Made by a program: the position numbers and the translations under genes | From: Salvelinus alpinus | Taxonomy: Eukaryota > Chordata > Actinopteri > Salmoniformes > Salmonidae | Assembly: GCF_045679555.1 (NCBI RefSeq) | Contig: NC_092092.1 | Coordinates: forward strand, 9,168,104 to 9,232,103 | Direction of reading: 5' to 3' | DNA: 64,000 nucleotides | Shown here: piece after piece, positions 12,822 to 24,860 of the stretch | Position numbering within the stretch: the stretch's first letter is position 1 | Layout of the letters: each line of letters begins with the position of its first letter | The notes under the pieces: generated by a model | Database searches by the model: none | Told to the model about the DNA's origin: nothing | Seen by the model: the letters and a program-made list of their open reading frames with translations, nothing else

Positions 12822-13493
12822 TCAGTTCGAGCAGGAGCATTTGCACTCAGATATAATGGGGTACTGAACTGGTATCCAAGCGCATTTCAGACCTCCCTTT
12901 CTCTGCAGGCACCTCCATCTTAAGATCGTAAAATGGGCCGATTTGGCAGGTTTGCAAACCATCCCTTCAGGGACCGAACAAGAACGCTTATTGTAGCAGC
13001 TCCCCACCTTCACGTAGCGTGGCCAGAATCTGTTCCCGAGGTCGTTCCATGTATAAACAACTGGACAGAAGGTGTAAGACCACAGCCACAGTTGCAGCCT
13101 TCTTCTGAGTTTTTTACTTGGCTTGTGCTTCTTGCCTTGCTGGATCTCAAACTCCATGGCTTTGATCTCTTTGGGCATCGCGACGGATGGCTTCTGACGC
13201 ATCTCCGAGTCGCTCAGGTCCTCGTTGCCCGAGTACTTGTCCTCTGGCGGGGTGATGGACATGAAGTGAGGATCGAAGTGACTACCCAAGTTGGATCTTA
13301 GTTCGGTCTCGTTCAGGTCCCGTTCTTTCGGATCCAGGACAGGGTCTGGGTCCTCTTTGAGCTCCACTATGGGGAGAGTGTCGCTGGGGATGGGACGGAG
13401 GAGGTAGTAATGTTGGCACATGCCCTCCTCTATCCTAAACCCGAGGGACAGAACCAGCATGGACATGGCCAGGAAACAGTACGAGTTATCCAT
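12822..13493 (-). CDS. nog: Noggin, secreted BMP antagonist (complete, single exon)
   Basis: The 223-aa product is a full-length noggin. Noggin is a secreted homodimer that binds BMP ligands and blocks their receptor-binding faces; it patterns dorsal tissue, somites, skeleton and joints. A hydrophobic signal peptide covers about residues 1-25. It is followed by the BMP-clip segment (RPIPSDTLP, 33-41) and the conserved [10 protein letters not shown] stretch, with an N-glycosylation sequon at N61. A basic heparin-binding patch ([12 protein letters not shown], 121-132) precedes the cystine-knot domain, where nine cysteines (143, 166, 172, 180, 195, 204, 217, 219, 221) match the noggin pattern. 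The chosen start is the ATG at 13493, which directly precedes the signal peptide; the frame is open 9 codons further up but has no ATG there. Vertebrate noggins are intronless, as here. The protein ends with two residues after the last Cys. Sequence resembles nog1/nog3-type fish paralogs; which one is not settled. Confidence 0.96.
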   Translation of the reverse strand: MDNSYCFLAMSMLVLSLGFRIEEGMCQHYYLLRPIPSDTLPIVELKEDPDPVLDPKERDLNETELRSNLGSHFDPHFMSITPPEDKYSGNEDLSDSEMRQKPSVAMPKEIKAMEFEIQQGKKHKPSKKLRRRLQLWLWSYTFCPVVYTWNDLGNRFWPRYVKVGSCYNKRSCSVPEGMVCKPAKSAHFTILRWRCLQRKGGLKCAWIPVQYPIISECKCSCSN

Positions 13494-13900
13494 ATCTCTA
13501 TCTGGTAACAATAGTTCCAAGTGATATAGAGTACAATATAAAAAGTATAATCCTTATACTGTTGAAACGATCATCCGTTTTCCCCCAGGGGGTAGGTGTG
13601 AGTGTGTGAGAGAGAGTGCGTGTGGAGTCCCGTGGCACCCCGTAGTCCAGCGCCCGTCGTCACGCACGCGTTCCAACCGGTGATCTGTTTCTCAACTCCG
13701 CGAAAAACTGCCTCAGAAAGTTTCAGCTGGCTGGAACCTAGTCACCATAGCAACCGGTGATTGCAGTCTGAGAGAGGAAAGTTGATGCCCTGAGCCAGCC
13801 AGTGGAGAGTTTCCCTGCGTAACTTTACAGTCCATGACACGCGTCTGAATGGATAGAACGTAGTCCTTCACTGTTTTAACAAGGCAAAAAAAATCGCACT
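13494..13900 (-). promoter_or_regulatory. Probable noggin 5' leader and proximal promoter
   Basis: This stretch lies directly upstream of the noggin ATG. Part of it (about 13610-13710) is clearly richer in CpG than the AT-rich surroundings. AT-rich TATA-like strings occur close to the ATG (about 13535-13560 on the minus strand), but none can be proved to be the core promoter. No transcript start is visible from sequence alone, so the assignment rests on position and composition. Confidence 0.35.
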
Positions 13901-15013
13901 TTCAAAGAAAACTTTATACAAGACCCAGCGGTGTCAGTAACATGAGCCGACCTGGCTGCATTTGCACTGGGCTTTCCCGTGCGTAAAGTGCGTCAAGGTC
14001 CTGGTTTCCCTGGTTTCTCACTAATCTTAGAGTTGGGTCCTGTTGGTTTCTGGCTGTCCGCATGTTGTCTAGGGCTAGATGATGCACTGGCCGGTGCTGG
14101 ACACCAAAATGAGCCCAGTATGGCTCAGACGATATATCCATGTGCGCGGTGATGTAATCCCCCCTCCCTCCCCACCACCAGTAACACGCAGACATGAGTA
14201 AGCCTATAGCCCATATCTCTCCAAATGTAACGTTACAAACTTAATTAATGCATTTTCCTAATAATAAAAAATATGACTGATGCACCCAAACCGGGCACAT
14301 TAGATTCTAGTGCAATAACACATAACGGTCTTAGCTGTCTGATTCATCTCATACATTGAATACCAGCGGTGGCATCAAGTTCAACAGCTGAGGTGCCGAA
14401 AGTCGTCTCTTCTAGACAGACAAACTGCGATTTTTTTTATGATGGCTGGTGCCAGAGCGATGTTTATTTTACAGCTCTCTCTCCAGTTAGATGCTCTCAA
14501 CGTGTGTTTAGACTCATCCAGGGCGGGGTGAGAGTGAGCAAAGTGCCCCTTTTCATTACCAATATTATTTATCCTTTTCATTTGACATGGAAGCCTTTAT
14601 TGATTTGTTTTCATTTTTTTTGTCCGGGACACAAAGTGGACAAAGAGTTTAATTGACAAAAACATCCCTTAAGGAAAACCCACATTATTTCACATGTGAC
14701 GTGCAATCATGTGGATTCACATGTGCTGATGTGGATTATCACATATGAAATCTGCGTACTGGTGACGACCAGGTTGACTCATAACCTGCCGATTTATGGT
14801 CATGAAACATTGTACGGGTGAAGTGGCGGATGGGTGGCGAGCGGCTTGAATAAAGACAAAACAATACCTTAAAATCCATAAATGTGTCATTCTTGTTAAA
14901 TTTATATCTATAGGCTACGTTGAGGTTATCTGGTATTAGTGCGTAAGCCTGAGCTTTAGGGCCTAACTGTACGCACGTCAAATCAGCTAGGTCACCCGTG
15001 AAACAAGTAAGTA
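13901..15013. other. Noggin upstream region
   Basis: No gene is seen. At 14690-14750 there is a cluster of CACATGTG-type palindromes. A related cluster lies at 18230-18325. Confidence 0.5.
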
Positions 15014-15151
15014 TTCGACATCTGTCTGATGACGTCGGGAGATGACGTGGGAACCGGCCACTAGGGGCAACAGTGAGTGCTGTTCGACATCTGTCTGATG
15101 ACGTCGGGAGATGACGTGGGAACCGGCCACTAGGGGCAACAGTGAGTGCTG
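15014..15151. repeat. 69-bp tandem duplication carrying CRE-like sites
   Basis: Two head-to-tail copies (15014-15082 and 15083-15151) are essentially identical. Each copy contains TGACGTC, a palindromic CREB/ATF-type core, followed about 10 bp later by TGACGTGG. The array lies about 1.5 kb upstream of the noggin start codon. Regulatory function is inferred, not shown. Confidence 0.85.
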
Positions 15152-18100
15152 TTACCTTCAAGTAGGATTCGGGTTTGGCAGATGGGCATATGTATCTGCC
15201 TCTGATTCCAAAGATTCCAAGTTTGAATCCAGCTATAGAAATTGAGTGATAGAGATGTGTAATTTAGCTGACAAATACATGTAAAGGTTAATAATATTGG
15301 CTCCTGGCTGTCAGTCCGTCTGTCTGTCTGTGCGACAGCTGACGATGCGCAGGGTCGCAGATTTGAGAACACTGGCGGGTCTGTCGTTACAATGTTTCTT
15401 TGATGCTGCTAGCTTGAGCTTGTGAATGAAATTATTTATATGATATGAGAAAAGCTGCAAAATGCAGAGTTGCAAATGAAGACTAGGGAGGGCCAGAAAA
15501 GCAGCCTAATGTTTTGGAAAGATTTGGTGAAGTGGTAAAAAGGATGATAGCAGTGCTGGCACACAAATTCGACAGTCACGAGATGGGGACTTCAAATAGG
15601 CCTAGGGCCTGTCAAGGGAACTGTAGCTTACTGTTTAGATGGGTTAAATGGAAACTGACATCTGGATGCTGTAGGTCTATAACCTCTTTACATAGCCTTG
15701 ATATTAACTCCTGCAGAACCAAGTCTTTCTTGCAGTAAAGTGATAGATCTACACCAAATGTAGGCTAACCGAGTGGAGAAATATGATGTCTTACTTTCAG
15801 CATCTTGAGAGAATGTGAATGTGCAGTTAAATACCGTCTGTAGAGCTTCTGTCTTTATCAGAAAAGCTGATATTACTTCAACCACATAAAATATGCATCC
15901 AAATGCCGAACTGAAATCGTATCAGAAACATGTTGGGTAGTTTTTACACATTTCTATTTCCTGACAACCGGCCAAACTGATGTCATTTGGAAATTTGTAC
16001 AGAACATCTTTCCAGTTTTTTTTCAGTTATTTCATTTTAACCCCAGTACCCAGTGGTGATTTTAGCTTGTACATCTTGGTGGAGTAAACAGTTAATTCAG
16101 CCTCATATCCTGCCTTTAAAAAAAAATATGGCTGACTTGCTTAAACAAATGTGGTTTCTACTGACAATTGAGAAGTACAAATTATGGCATAAGGGAACGA
16201 TGAGCGCAGATAAGAGGCAATCCGTAATTTTAAGACATTAATGAGAGAGCTAGGACTAACATAGTTATAAATATTTGTTCAGCACTTTGAAATGTACAGC
16301 GTCAGAATTCAGAATATGGGCCTTTCTTACAGTATTATTCTCCCTGTACACCAAGTCAGAACAGTAAGATAAATAAAGGGGGCATTTAAGCAGACAATGA
16401 AAGCTCTTACAATATTTGATGATGACATTTCTCTAAAACAGGCTATAGGCTACATGTGCACCACCAAGTCAGAACAGTAGGCTACGTTGTGAGGGGGAAA
16501 GGGACCAGGGTGAGGGTGAGGCACATGGGCTACTAACAGCTTACTACACAACATACATTTAGTATTACTTTTTTGGTTACAGTATACATATCTCCCTGTC
16601 ATCAAAGTCTGCCATTCTCTGGATGTATGGTGCTTTCAAGACAACTGGGAACTCTGGGAAAAAAACAAGGTTGAATCATTAGGTCAGTGATCTTCAGGTC
16701 GGAGCTCTAGAAAGAGGTCCGAGTTCCCGACTTAGAATTCCGTGTTGGATGACCGTTCAAAATGTATTTTTCCAGTCGGAGCTTGTTTGTTTCAGAGTTC
16801 GAAATTGTCTTAAACTCACTTAAGTCTGTTGCATGTGAATGTTTATCCTTTTAAGCTTGGAAAAGAGACCCTTAAACCCAAACTTGGACCACACACCCTC
16901 TCCACTGAATAGCAGGCTAATGATTGCTTTGCAATGCTTGCAGTTAGCCACTGATTCCTTCCAAACCACTCATTGTTGAATTTGCAATTTGCAACTTGTT
17001 GTGTAATGTTTATGTCCAATGGCCAATGACCACCAATACGTTTTAACTATGATTTCTCTTCATCATGACAAGGATTGAAAAGGATTTGCCAGAAGATTAT
17101 CGACTTGATTCACGAGGATGACTGTCTAGCTGGCTAGCTAAGATTTTGAAAGCATCAGTCCAATCAAAGCTACAGTAGATATAACGTGATATGACGTCAT
17201 TTTATCTGTGGCCAATGACCTTGAGCCTTCTTGGATGAGCACTTCTAATGTAACTCTATGGCAGTACCCAAGGGCCTTAAATTTGTTAGCTCTCCCTGTA
17301 GAATTTGCGGTGACGTAGTGTCCCCATGAGTGACAGAACACTGAGCCAATCACGGCGCAACTAGAGAACATTACCAACCCCTACGCTCCATATTTTCCAC
17401 TGGCTTGCCCCACCACCACAGAAAGCACCGAGCTAGGCTGAAACACGTACATTTTGGAGCTGCCTTATTCAAGAAAGCAAAAAAAAGGGACCATATTTGT
17501 ATGAGGTTTCATTAACTCAATATATATATATTTTTTTACATTGTTTGCAAACTGGTATGTGACACGTATTAATGCCAAAATAACATGCAAAACATAGGTG
17601 GGGCTCAAAACAGATGGGGCTCTGCCCTACCTGGCCTGAATGACGGGTCGCCACTGCCAGTACCTAAACGTTTTTGCTCTGCGAAGAACCAAAGATGACA
17701 GAGAACTTTACCGATGTCAGCTAGACTGAATCATTCATTCAATCAATTCATTACAATATTCTGGGCAGCATATAACGACAGAAGAGAAGCTGTATGTATC
17801 TAATTATATAAAAGTTCAACAAATAGCTTACCTAAATGTCGGATATTAAAAGCAGAAATATATCTATATCAGACAACAAGAAAATCCTGCACCCCTTGTC
17901 AAAAAAATGGTTCTGCAGTCTCTGACTGTGGCCTACAAGGCACTTTCTATATTTGCGGGTTAGCATCAGTGCAGGCCTCAGATTTCCACGTTATCACATA
18001 TAGGCCTAGTTGGGTGGTTATGGATGGGTTATTAGCAATTGCAGCTGAACAAACAGCTGCCAGCGCAACACCACAGCATACCTCAGATCCAGAGGTTGTG

Positions 18101-18465
18101 AGTTCACATTTTTTACTGAACCGTGATGGCACACAAACTTGGCATTTGTCTACTTGTTTTAATCAATTATAAAATTAAATGTAAGAAATGTACATGTACA
18201 CATTTCAAAAGTGCTGAACAAATATGTGAATCACACGTGAAGTGTTTCAAAAACACATGCTCACATGTGAAATGTCACATGTGAGTGTTCCAAAAACAGT
18301 TTTCACATGATTTCACATGTTTATTTAGTGCTACATTTTGCAGTCATTATATGGCAAATACCGTATTAGTGTTATGCTATATATTGTCTGTCAATCGCAA
18401 TGGACCTTTTGGCCCGTCCTGCAAATTAACTTGGCATGTTTCACTTACAATTGCATTTAAAATTA
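15152..18465. other. Non-coding region, no gene found
   Basis: Contains a foldback element at about 16634-16816 and, near 18060-18120, a stretch with GAGGTTGTGAGTTC that resembles a decayed SINE B-box. No coding exon is recognised. Confidence 0.45.
16634..16816. repeat. Foldback MITE-like element
   Basis: The ends are imperfect inverted repeats (left TTTCAAGACAACTGGGAACT, right a complement ending AATTGTCTTAAAC). The interior has GAGTTCCCGACT and related self-complementary strings. No coding capacity. Confidence 0.55.
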
Positions 18466-19954
18466 CAGTGCATTCGTAAAGTATTCAGACTACTTCACTT
18501 TTTCCACATTTTGTTACGTTACAGCCTTATTCTAAAATACAAAATTAAATAAAGTGAAGGAGTCTTATCAATCTACACACAATACGCTGTAATAACAAAG
18601 CGAAAACAGGTTTTTAGATATTTGTTCAACTTGATTGGAGTCCACCTGTGGTAAATTCAATTGATTGGACATAATTTGGAAAGGAACACTGCTGTCTTTA
18701 TAAGGTCCCACAGTTGGCAGTGCATGTCAGAGCAGAACCCAAGCCACGACGTCAAAGGAATTGTCCGTAAAGCTCCGAGACAGGATTGCGTCGAGGCACA
18801 GATCTGGGGAAGTGTACCAAAAAACGTCTGCAGCAATGAAGGTTCCCAAGAACACAGTGGCCTCCATCATTCTCAAATGGAAGATGTTTGGAAGGACCAA
18901 TACTCTTCCTAGAGTTGTCTGTCCGGCCAAACTGAGCAATCGGGGGAGAAGGGCCTTGGTCAGGGAGGTGACCAAGAACCCGATGGTCATTCTGACAGAG
19001 CTCCAGAGTTCCACTGTGGAGATGGGAGAACCTTCCAGAAGGACAACCATCTCTGCAGCACTCCACCAATCAGGCCTTTATGGTAGAGTGGCCAGACGGA
19101 AGCCACTCCTCAGTAAATGGCACATGACAGCCTGCTTGGAATTTGCCAAAAGGCACCTAAAGGACTCTCAGACCATGAGAAACAAGATTCTCTGGTCTGA
19201 TGAAACCAATATTGAACTCTTTGGCCTCAATGGCAAGTGTCATATCTGGAGGAAACCTGGCACCGCTCATCACCTGGCCAATACCATCCTTACGGTGAAG
19301 CATGGTGGTGGCATGCTGTGGGGATGTTTTTCAGCGGCAGGGACTGGGAGACTAGTCAGGATCAAGGTAAAGATGAACGGAGACAAGTATAGAGAGATCC
19401 TTGATGAAAACCTGCTCCAGAGCACTCGGGACTTCAGACTGGGGTGAAGGTTCACCTTCCAGCAGGACAATGACCATAAGCACACAGCCATGACAACGCA
19501 GGAATGGCTTCGAGACAAAACTGAATGTTCTTGAGTGGCCCAGCCAGAGCCCGGACTTGAACCAGATCAAACATCTCTGGAGAGACCTGAAAATTCCTGT
19601 GTAGCGACGCTCCCCGTCCAACCTGACAGAGCTTAAAAGGATCTGCAGAGAAGAATGGGTTTGCCAAGCTTGTAGCGTCATACCCAAGAAGACTCAAGGC
19701 TGTAATCACTGCCAAACGTGCTTCAACAAAGTATTGAGTAAAGGGTCTGAATACTTACGTAAATGTGATATTTCAGTTTAAGTTTTAATACATTTGCAAA
19801 AATGTCTAAAAACCTGTTTTAGCTTTGTCATTATGGGGTATTGTGTGTAGCTCGATGAAGGGGGAAAAAACGACTTAATCCATTTTTGAATAAGGCTGTA
19901 ATGTAACAAAATGTGGATAAAGTAAAGGGTTCTGAATACTTTCCGAATGCACTG
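18466..19954 (+). mobile_element. Tc1-like transposon, nearly full length, dead
   Basis: Both ends read CAGTGCATTCG-type inverted repeats and are flanked by TA dinucleotides (18464-18465, 19955-19956), the Tc1 target duplication. Length is 1489 bp. It belongs to the same family as 26308-31842 and 48056-49792. Confidence 0.93.
18746..19730 (+). pseudogene. Tc1-like transposase, start lost and truncated by a stop
   Basis: The frame encodes an N-terminal helix-turn-helix region (LRDRIASRHRSGEVYQKTSA), the central GRRALVREVTKNPMV region and the first catalytic Asp in LWSDETNIELFG. A TGA at 19445-19447 interrupts LLQSTRDFRLG*RFTFQQDND, most simply a CGA-to-TGA change. Beyond it the second Asp (QQDNDHKH) is still visible, then a frameshift destroys the final DLNPIE-type motif. 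At the position where related copies start with ATG, this copy has ACG (18746-18748). It cannot make active enzyme. Confidence 0.85.
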
Positions 19955-20748
19955 TATATGCTAATTTAGAAGGCACAAACTGTAATTTTATAGTAAATTA
20001 CCAGTTACTGAGTAGTGGTGGAAATAATGGAAACAACTTTTAATGTATTTCTACAGCTGAGCTGTATTTTGTCAGTAAATATACAACAATGAACAGTGTT
20101 CAGGAAGTACACAGAAATTCCCGTAAAATTAGGAATTGAAATATCATTAACCAACTGAATTGACCTCAACATCATTTAGCACACTAGGAACACAACCACA
20201 CCTGAACTCACAACCTCTTAGGTGACAGTCACCTGAATGTCCTGCTACACCACCAGGTCTGTGGGTATGACAGAGATCGTCCACAGATTTAATGGCAACA
20301 ATACATTTCTGCACTTTGCTAAAAGTTGCCCTGAATCAAAACAATAATTGTGAGATTATCCGACAACACCAATTTTAAAAGTAGCAGTGCTTTACATGGT
20401 CACGAAGTCACACACTTCCTATTGGCGTTAGAAGTTCAGAACGAGAAAGTGTAGGCTACATGGAAATAATGACACTCGAATTGAAAATCATTCAAGAAAA
20501 GAATGAGGATTTCTATCGTTCTTATCGAGGTGTGGATTACATATCACGTTCCAGTGTTCCAATTTATAAACGAGGCTGCGTGGGACTTCTCTTAACTCCG
20601 TGCAGCCAAAGGCAATTTCAGCTTCAGGTATAATGCCGGAGACACTTGTGGATTTGACAGCTCTAACGCAGTTCCACACTGCCAAAACAACTGCTATGCG
20701 GGTGTCCGCTAGAATTAATCTGATAAAATCTTGCCTTAAGCATGCATA

Positions 20749-22284
20749 AAGTGCCTTCAGAAATGCCCCTTGACTTAATCCACATTTTGTTGTGTTACAG
20801 CCTGAATTCAAAATTGATTAAAACATTTTTTTTACCATCTACACACAACACCCCATAATGACAAAGTGAAAACCATGTTTTTAGACATTTTGAGCAAATG
20901 TATTGAACATTAAATACAGAAATATCTAATTTCCATAAGTCTTCACACCCCTGAGTCAATACATGTTAGAATCACCTGTAATCACTTAGATTACAGCTGT
21001 GAGTCTTTCTGGGTAAGTCTCTAAGGGCTTTGCACACCTGCACGGATTGTACAATATTTTCATATTATTATTTTTTAAATTCTTCAAGCTCTGTCAAGTT
21101 TGTTGTTGGTTATTGTTAGACAGCCTTTTTCAAATCCTACCATAGATATTCAAGCCAATTTAAGTCAAAACTGTAACTAGGCCACTCAGGAAAATTCAAT
21201 GTCGTTTTGGTAAGCAAAAAAAGTGTATATTTGACCTTGTGTTTTAGGTTATTGTCCTGCAGAAAGGGGAATTTATCTCCCAGTGTCTGTTGGAAAGCAG
21301 ACTGAACCAAGTTTTCTGCTAGGATTTCACCTGTGTTTAGCTCCATTCCGTTTTCTTTTTATCCCCCCCCAAAAAGCCTTCCTATTCCATGTCGATGACA
21401 AGCATAACATCACGCAGCCACCACAATGCTTGAAAATATGAATATGAATATTTTATTATGTACAGGCTTCCATCTTTTCACTCTGTCAATTAGGTTAGTA
21501 TTGTGGAGTACCTACAATGTTGTTGATACATCCTCAGTTTTCTCCTATCACAGACATTCATCTCTGTAATTGTTTTAAATTCACAAATTGGCCTCATGGT
21601 GAAATACCTGAGTGTTTTCCTTCCTCTCCGGCAACTGAGTTAGGAAAGACCCATGTATCTTTGTAGTGACTGGGTATATTGATACACCATCCAAAGTGTA
21701 ATTAATAACTAATTAATAATGCTCAAAGGGATATTCAATGTCAGATTTTTTTTTTACCCATCAACCAATAGGTGCCATTCTTTGCGAGTCATTGGAAAAC
21801 CTTGCTGGTCTTTGTGGTTGAATCTGTGTTTGAAATTCATTGCTCGACTGAGGGACCTTACAGATGTGGGGGTGTGAAGACCCAATTGTATGTGTGGGGT
21901 GCAGAGATGAGGTAGTCATAAAAAAACTATGTTAAGCACTATTATTGCACACAGAGTGAGTCCATGCACCATATTATGTGACTTGCAAAGCACATTTTTA
22001 CTCTTGGACTTATTTATGCTTGCCATAACAAAGGGGTTGAATACTTATTGGCTCAAGACATTTCAGCTTTTCATTTTTCATTTTTTTTTTATAAACATTT
22101 AGAAAATCCGAATTCCACTTTGACATTATGGGGTATTGTGTGTAGGACAGTGACAAAAAAATCTAAATTGAATCAATGTTAAATTCAGGCTGTAACACAG
22201 CAAAGTGTGGTGGGATCAATGTTAAATTCAGGCTGTAACACACACCACACGAGAGTGTGGTGTGAATACCTTCTGTAGGCTCTG
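20749..22284 (-). mobile_element. Tc1-like transposon of another family, decayed
   Basis: Inverted ends of the AGTGCCTTCAGAAA type (left) and TACCTTCTGTAGGCTCTG (right) lie next to TA. Inner sequences ATTGTGTGTAGGACAGTGAC and ACACACAACACCCCATAATG match at the two ends. The right end carries a local duplication of AATGTTAAATTCAGGCTGTA. Confidence 0.8.
21137..21346 (-). pseudogene. Decayed Tc1-like transposase catalytic region
   Basis: The minus strand still reads FPFLQDNNLKHKVKYTLFLL and FPEWPSYSFDLNWLEYLW, degenerate forms of the second catalytic Asp and of the final Asp/Glu motif (SPDLNPIEHLW). The rest of the protein is lost to stops and frameshifts. Confidence 0.65.
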
Positions 22285-22429
22285 TAAATGCTATTGGGAT
22301 TTGAACTTGCAACTTTTTAGTCCAGAGTGCAATACTGTCTCAGCAGTGCCACAAGATGTTTATTTGTTACCAAGAACATATATCCACACACTCTAAACAA
22401 TAACAGTAAACAAAACAAAAAATATCCAT

Positions 22430-22615
22430 GATTTAACTAGGCAAGTCAGTTTTAAGAACAAATTCTTATTTACAATGACAACCAAGGAATAGTAGGTTAA
22501 CTGCCTTGTTCAGGGGTAGAATATCAGATTTTTACCTTGTCAGCTCGGGGATTTGATCCAGCAACCTTCCGGTTACTAGTCCGCTCTAACCACCAGGCTA
22601 CCTGCTGCCCCCAGT
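22430..22615 (-). mobile_element. tRNA-derived SINE
   Basis: On the minus strand the head shows GTAGCCTGGTGGTTAGAG (A-box region) and a B-box-like GGTTGCTGGATCAAATCC. The tail ends with AAGAATTTGTTCTTAAAACT and GACTTGCCTAGTTAAAT. The same SINE family lies at 48448-48640. Confidence 0.8.
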
Positions 22616-22771
22616 TATGGTACAGTGTTGTTCCCTGGTGTCCAAAAAGGTCAAATGTACCTTCAGAGGTACACATAGAACTCACATGGTACTGGTTTGT
22701 ACTTTTTAAGGTATGTGTGCGGATAATCTAGTATAATGGCCCATTTTTCTACCCAATACATTAAATATAAA

Positions 22772-23184
22772 GCTGCGTTCGTAATCATGTGGGAGTTGGG
22801 AATTGAACAGTTCTGAAGTCGTAAATACCAGTTGGATGCATTCGCGTGTTTTGAAATCGTTGTCTAACGGCCATCAAGCCGTGTCAACCATAAACTAAAA
22901 GTATAGATATCATGCTTCTAAAGAAATTATAGAGTTAAAAAAAACATTAATAGATTGCTTAATATAAAAGTTTTTATAAAAGTTGTTACATTTATCTGAC
23001 AAATGTTATCAAGCTAATTTCCTTAGTAGGTGACATCAGAGGTCAGTATGTCGGAGAAGTCGGAGCTCAGAGTTGTCTTCAGACGCGTTTCCCACTAGTA
23101 ATTACCAGTTGGAAGACCATTCAAGTGTATCTTTCCCTGTCGTATGTGGTAAATTCCCACTTCCCACTTGGTTACGAATGCAGC
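22772..23184. mobile_element. MITE-like element with 13-bp inverted ends
   Basis: The ends are GCTGCGTTCGTAA (22772-22784) and TTACGAATGCAGC (23172-23184), complementary with one mismatch. The interior has no coding capacity. Total 413 bp. Confidence 0.7.
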
Positions 23185-23729
23185 ATTAGGTACAATCGTT
23201 ACTGCACTTTAAAATGTACCACCAAATCTGTGAGCGTGAAAGAGATATGGCCAGAGAGTTATTGGCAAGAATGCAGTTCTGGACATGGCTAAAAGCAGCC
23301 CAAAATCACATAAATAATTGTCCAACGCATTCCCAAATAAGAGGTTGCAAGTTCATATCTCCAAAGAATGAATGTATACTCTACATCATGTGTTCTTGAG
23401 CACTGCTAGTTTTACTTGGTGGTGATAATTGGACAATTATTTACTTGATTCTGGGCAGCTTTTAGCAAAGTGCAGAAGTGCATTCTTGCTTATAAATCTG
23501 TGGCCATATCTCTTTATTGCTCACATATCTGGTGCTCTAACTCCCATTTAAGGCTGAGTCCCATTTGTGGTCACAGTACAATATTTTACAGTAATTTAAA
23601 TCAGAATACAGCAGCATACTGTCATTAAATAGGAATAACACCAAGTTGTTGTAAATATTTACTTTATTTTTACTGCAACTTTAGGCAAAGTGCAGAAATG
23701 GATTCTTGCCAATCTCCATTATGTCTAAA

Positions 23730-24532
23730 GAGGCCACCCCCAGGTGGTAAGGGTGGGTAACAACATATCCGCCAAGCTGATCCTCAACACGGGGCCCCTC
23801 AGGGGTACGTTCTCAGTCCCCTCCTGTACTCCCTGTTCACTCATGGCACGACTCCAACACCATCATCAAGTTTGCCGATGACACAACAGTGGTAGGCCTG
23901 ATCACCAACAACGATGAGGTGCCTATAGGGAGGAGGTCAGAGACCTGGCCGTGTGGTGCAAGGACAACAACCTGTCCCTCAACGTGATCAAGACAAAGGA
24001 AATTATTGTGGACTACAGGAAAAGGAGAACCGAGCACACCCCCATTCTCATCAATGGGGCTGCAGTGGAGCAGGATAAGAGATCTTCAAGTTCCTTGGTA
24101 TCTACATCACCAATAAACTATCATGGTCCAAACACACTAAGACAGAGGGCACAACAAAGCCTATTCCCCCTCAGGAGACTGAAAAGATTTGGCACAATCC
24201 TCAAAAGGTTCTACAACTGCACCATTGAGAGCATCTTGACTGGTTGCATCACTGCCTGGTATGGCAACTGCTCGGCCTCAGACCGCAAGGCACTACAGAG
24301 GGTAGTGCATATGGCCCAGTATATCACTGGGGCCAAGCTTCCCGCCATCCAGGACCTCTATACCAGGCGGTGTCAGAGGAAGGCCCTAAAAATTGTCAAA
24401 GACGCCAGCCATCCTAGTCATAGACTGTTCTCTCTGTTACCGCACGGCAAGCGGTACCTGAGCGCCAAGTCTATGTCCAAAACGCTTCTTAACAGCTTCT
24501 ACCCCCAAGCCATAAGACTCATGAACAGCTAA
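23730..24532 (+). pseudogene. L2-type reverse transcriptase, C-terminal part
   Basis: The reading after 23951 gives VWCKDNNLSLNVIKTKEIIV, then LFPLRRLKRFGTILKRFYNC and [19 protein letters not shown], and ends NSFYPQAIRLMNS. The YADD-equivalent FADD motif is in a different frame upstream, and a frame change near 24085 removes the usual FLGVHI segment. It is the same clade as the 62577-63920 copy. Confidence 0.85.
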
Positions 24533-24860
24533 TCAAAGGGCTACCCAGACCCCTCTTCTATGCTGCTGCTACTCTCTGTTTATTATCTATGCATAGTCAC
24601 TTTGATTCTACCTACATGTACATATTACCTCAATTACCTCGACTAGCCGGTGCCCCCGCACATTGACTCTGTACTGGTATCCCCTATAGCCTGCTATTGC
24701 TATTTAACTGCTGGTCTTTAATTATTTGTTACTTTATTTTCTATTTTTCTACTGGTCTATTTTTTACATAACACATTTTTCTTCTTAACTTCTTAAAGCA
24801 TAGGTGGTTAAGGGCTTGTAAGTAAGCATTTCACTGTAAGGTTGTAACTTCAAATTAAAT
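23730..24860 (+). mobile_element. 5'-truncated L2-type LINE
   Basis: Plus-strand RT sequence starts in the motif B region (about 23750), keeps [14 protein letters not shown] at about 23868 and continues through the C-terminal domain to a stop at 24530-24532. A 3' UTR with TAAGCATTTCACTGTAAGGT ends near 24860. Several frameshifts are present. Confidence 0.85.

Noticed and set aside
12933..13301. 122-residue reading antisense to noggin
   Set aside because: Shadow of the conserved noggin coding sequence.
13535..13560. TATA box for noggin
   Set aside because: Several AT-rich strings fit weakly and lie very close to the ATG; no transcript start supports any of them.
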